This document shows, piece after piece, positions 62,822-64,000 of a stretch of 64,000 nt of DNA. The DNA is from Bacillus safensis. Its GTDB lineage: Bacteria; Bacillota; Bacilli; Bacillales; Bacillaceae. The DNA is taken from contig BSBG01000003.1 of assembly GCA_030159235.1 (NCBI GenBank), positions 186,001-250,000 on the forward strand, in the 5' to 3' direction. The stretch's first letter is position 1, and every line of letters starts with the position of its first letter. The notes under the pieces were generated by a model. It was not told the DNA's origin and did no database searches. It saw nothing but the letters and a program-made list of their open reading frames with translations. A program made the translations under genes and the position numbers.

Positions 62822-63601
62822 ATGGCGTTACTACAAAAAACAAGGATTATTAACTCAATGCTGCAAGATGCAGCGGGGAAACCGGTTAATTTCAAAGAAA
62901 TGGCAGAGACATTGAGAGATGTCATTGATTCAAACATCTTCGTATTAAGCAGAAGGGGGAAGCTTCTGGGCTACTCCATTAATCAACAAATCGAAAATGC
63001 ACGTATGAAAAAAATGCTTGAAGATCGTCAGTTCCCTGAGGAATATACAAAGAGTCTATTCAACGTCCCTGAAACGTCTTCAAACCTTGATATTAACAGT
63101 GAATATACAGCTTTTCCGATTGAAAACCGTGACTTATTCCAATCAGGTTTAACAACGATTGTCCCAATTATCGGCGGAGGAGATCGTTTAGGAACGTTAA
63201 TCCTGTCCCGCTTGCAAGATACATTCAAAGATGATGATTTAATTCTTGCTGAATATGGTGCAACAGTTGTTGGAATGGAGATTCTTCGTGAGAAAGCAGA
63301 GGAAATCGAAGAAGAAGCAAGAAGTAAAGCCGTTGTCCAAATGGCGATTAGTTCTCTTTCATATAGTGAGCTTGAAGCGATTGAGCACATCTTTGAAGAA
63401 CTTGATGGCAACGAAGGGCTCCTTGTGGCAAGTAAAATTGCTGACCGTGTAGGAATCACTCGTTCAGTGATCGTGAACGCCTTACGTAAGTTAGAAAGTG
63501 CAGGCGTCATCGAATCTCGTTCTCTTGGAATGAAGGGAACGTACATCAAAGTGTTAAACAACAAATTTTTAATTGAACTTGAAAATTTAAAATCCCATTA
63601 A
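62822..63601 (+). CDS. codY: GTP- and branched-chain amino acid-sensing repressor CodY
   Basis: CodY represses hundreds of nutrient-limitation genes, competence and motility when GTP and Ile/Leu/Val are high. The 259 residues have an N-terminal GAF domain (about 1-155) that binds branched-chain amino acids and a C-terminal winged HTH (about 200-230, [23 protein letters not shown]). TAGGAGG precedes the ATG. It closes the codVWXY unit and lies directly before the fla/che operon. Confidence 0.97.
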   Translation: MALLQKTRIINSMLQDAAGKPVNFKEMAETLRDVIDSNIFVLSRRGKLLGYSINQQIENARMKKMLEDRQFPEEYTKSLFNVPETSSNLDINSEYTAFPIENRDLFQSGLTTIVPIIGGGDRLGTLILSRLQDTFKDDDLILAEYGATVVGMEILREKAEEIEEEARSKAVVQMAISSLSYSELEAIEHIFEELDGNEGLLVASKIADRVGITRSVIVNALRKLESAGVIESRSLGMKGTYIKVLNNKFLIELENLKSH

Positions 63602-63605
63602 TCAA

Positions 63606-63647
63606 AAACCCTTTTCAGCCGAAATAAATGCTGAAAAGGGTTTTTTT
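63606..63647 (+). terminator. Intrinsic terminator after codY
   Basis: AAACCCTTTTCAGC (63606-63619) pairs with GCTGAAAAGGGTTT (63630-63643), followed by a T run to 63647. It separates codY from the fla/che operon. Confidence 0.92.
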
Positions 63648-63662
63648 ATGTGAAAAATGAGG

Positions 63663-63677
63663 ATTTGTCCGAAAAAT
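63663..63677 (+). promoter_or_regulatory. CodY-box-like sequence upstream of flgB
   Basis: ATTTGTCCGAAAAAT differs from the CodY consensus AATTTTCWGAAAATT at four of 15 positions. It lies 110 nt upstream of the flgB promoter -35. CodY is known to bind the fla/che control region of B. subtilis. Confidence 0.35.
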
Positions 63678-63789
63678 GACACTCTTTTTTCCAAGAAAAC
63701 CCTTACAATTCTGTAGTTCTTTGAATCTAGGCCTTTGTACCTATTCATAAAATAGATATATATTACGAGTTTTTTTTACAGATACATCA

Positions 63790-63818
63790 TAGACTTTAAT
63801 CCTATTATTTCTTACAAT
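63790..63818 (+). promoter_or_regulatory. Probable sigma-A promoter of the fla/che operon
   Basis: TAGACT (63790-63795) and TACAAT (63813-63818) are 17 nt apart, 70 nt before the flgB start. The rest of the 63648-63888 gap is AT-rich, and I see no clear sigma-D site (TAAA-N15-GCCGATAT). Confidence 0.6.
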
Positions 63819-63888
63819 GAACATATGGTTTTACAAATCTCGACATGATTAAATGGAATGAAATACATATGATTGGAGGTATATGGTT

Positions 63889-64000
63889 TTGGATATATTT
63901 TCTGGAACGATAAACAACCTTGAGAATGCCTTGGGAAGAGCGAACGTTAAGCAAAAAGTCATAAGCAATAATATCGCGAATATAGACACACCGAACTACA
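63889..64000 (+). CDS. flgB: Flagellar rod protein FlgB (partial, 5' end)
   Basis: The first 37 codons encode DIFSGTINNLENALGRAN followed by a stretch containing NNIANIDTPNY, the N-terminal signature of proximal rod protein FlgB (consensus N-N-I-A-N-x-x-T-P-N-Y). TTG at 63889 lies 9 nt after GGAGG (63875-63879); an in-frame ATG at 63883 is only 3 nt from that site. This is the first gene of the fla/che operon and runs off the window. Confidence 0.9.
   Translation, partial: MDIFSGTINNLENALGRANVKQKVISNNIANIDTPNY

Noticed and set aside
63028-63564. 178-codon open frame on the minus strand opposite codY
   Set aside because: Antisense shadow of codY with no recognisable start signal or domain.

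Overview
The window is a continuous piece of core chromosome from a Bacillus of the subtilis/pumilus type. Gene order follows the B. subtilis 168 pyr – cysH – rqcH/yloB – gmk – prkC – rpe – fap/fab – smc/ffh – rpsP/rplS – sucCD – topA – hslVU/codY – flgB segment almost gene for gene. SpoVM, FapR, CodY, RemA, the PrpC/PrkC pair and a SAM-I (S-box) leader place it in Bacillus. The protein sequences differ from B. subtilis by an amount that fits the B. pumilus group (B. pumilus, safensis, altitudinis); that finer placement is inference from memory, not a search. I see no tRNA, rRNA, insertion sequence, prophage or CRISPR array.

Layout. 1-3136: end of the pyrimidine operon (carB tail, pyrK, pyrD, pyrF, pyrE) closed by a terminator. 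3200-9353: sulfate assimilation and siroheme operon behind an S-box riboswitch (a 48-residue DUF2292-type protein, cysH, cysP, sat, cysC, sumT, sirB, sirC). 9352-11166: rqcH on the minus strand, converging on sirC through a shared terminator. 11227-27976: calcium P-type ATPase yloB, then yloC, remA, gmk, rpoZ, coaBC, priA, def, fmt, rsmB, rlmN, prpC, prkC, rsgA and rpe, many with overlapping ends. 27998-29227: thiN, the 26-codon sporulation gene spoVM and the convergent rpmB. 29325-35136: yloU, yloV (FakA-type), sdaAB, sdaAA, recG. 35178-46276: FapR-controlled lipid operon (fapR, plsX, fabD, fabG, acpA), then rnc, smc, ftsY, ylxM, ffh. 46316-50922: rpsP, khpA, ylqD, rimM, trmD, rplS, rbgA, rnhB. 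50950-52958: ylqG and ylqH, a pair resembling the flagellar FliK C-terminal domain and the FlhB C-terminal cytoplasmic domain. 53135-64000: sucCD, dprA, topA, trmFO, xerC, hslV, hslU, codY and the first codons of flgB, the start of the fla/che operon.

How the parts work together. Most genes serve nucleotide, sulfur, lipid and translation housekeeping. Regulation readable in the DNA includes the S-box leader (SAM controls sulfate assimilation), a FapR operator on the fapR promoter (malonyl-CoA controls lipid synthesis), a probable L19 leader upstream of rplS, a cre-like site on the sucC promoter and a weak CodY-like box between codY and flgB. The least described element is ylqG-ylqH, which looks like a soluble ruler/switch pair from type III flagellar export without the membrane part of FlhB. 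A second is the small DUF2292-type gene placed between the S-box and cysH. Many terminators touch or overlap the stop codon of the upstream gene, as expected where transcription runs ahead of translation.
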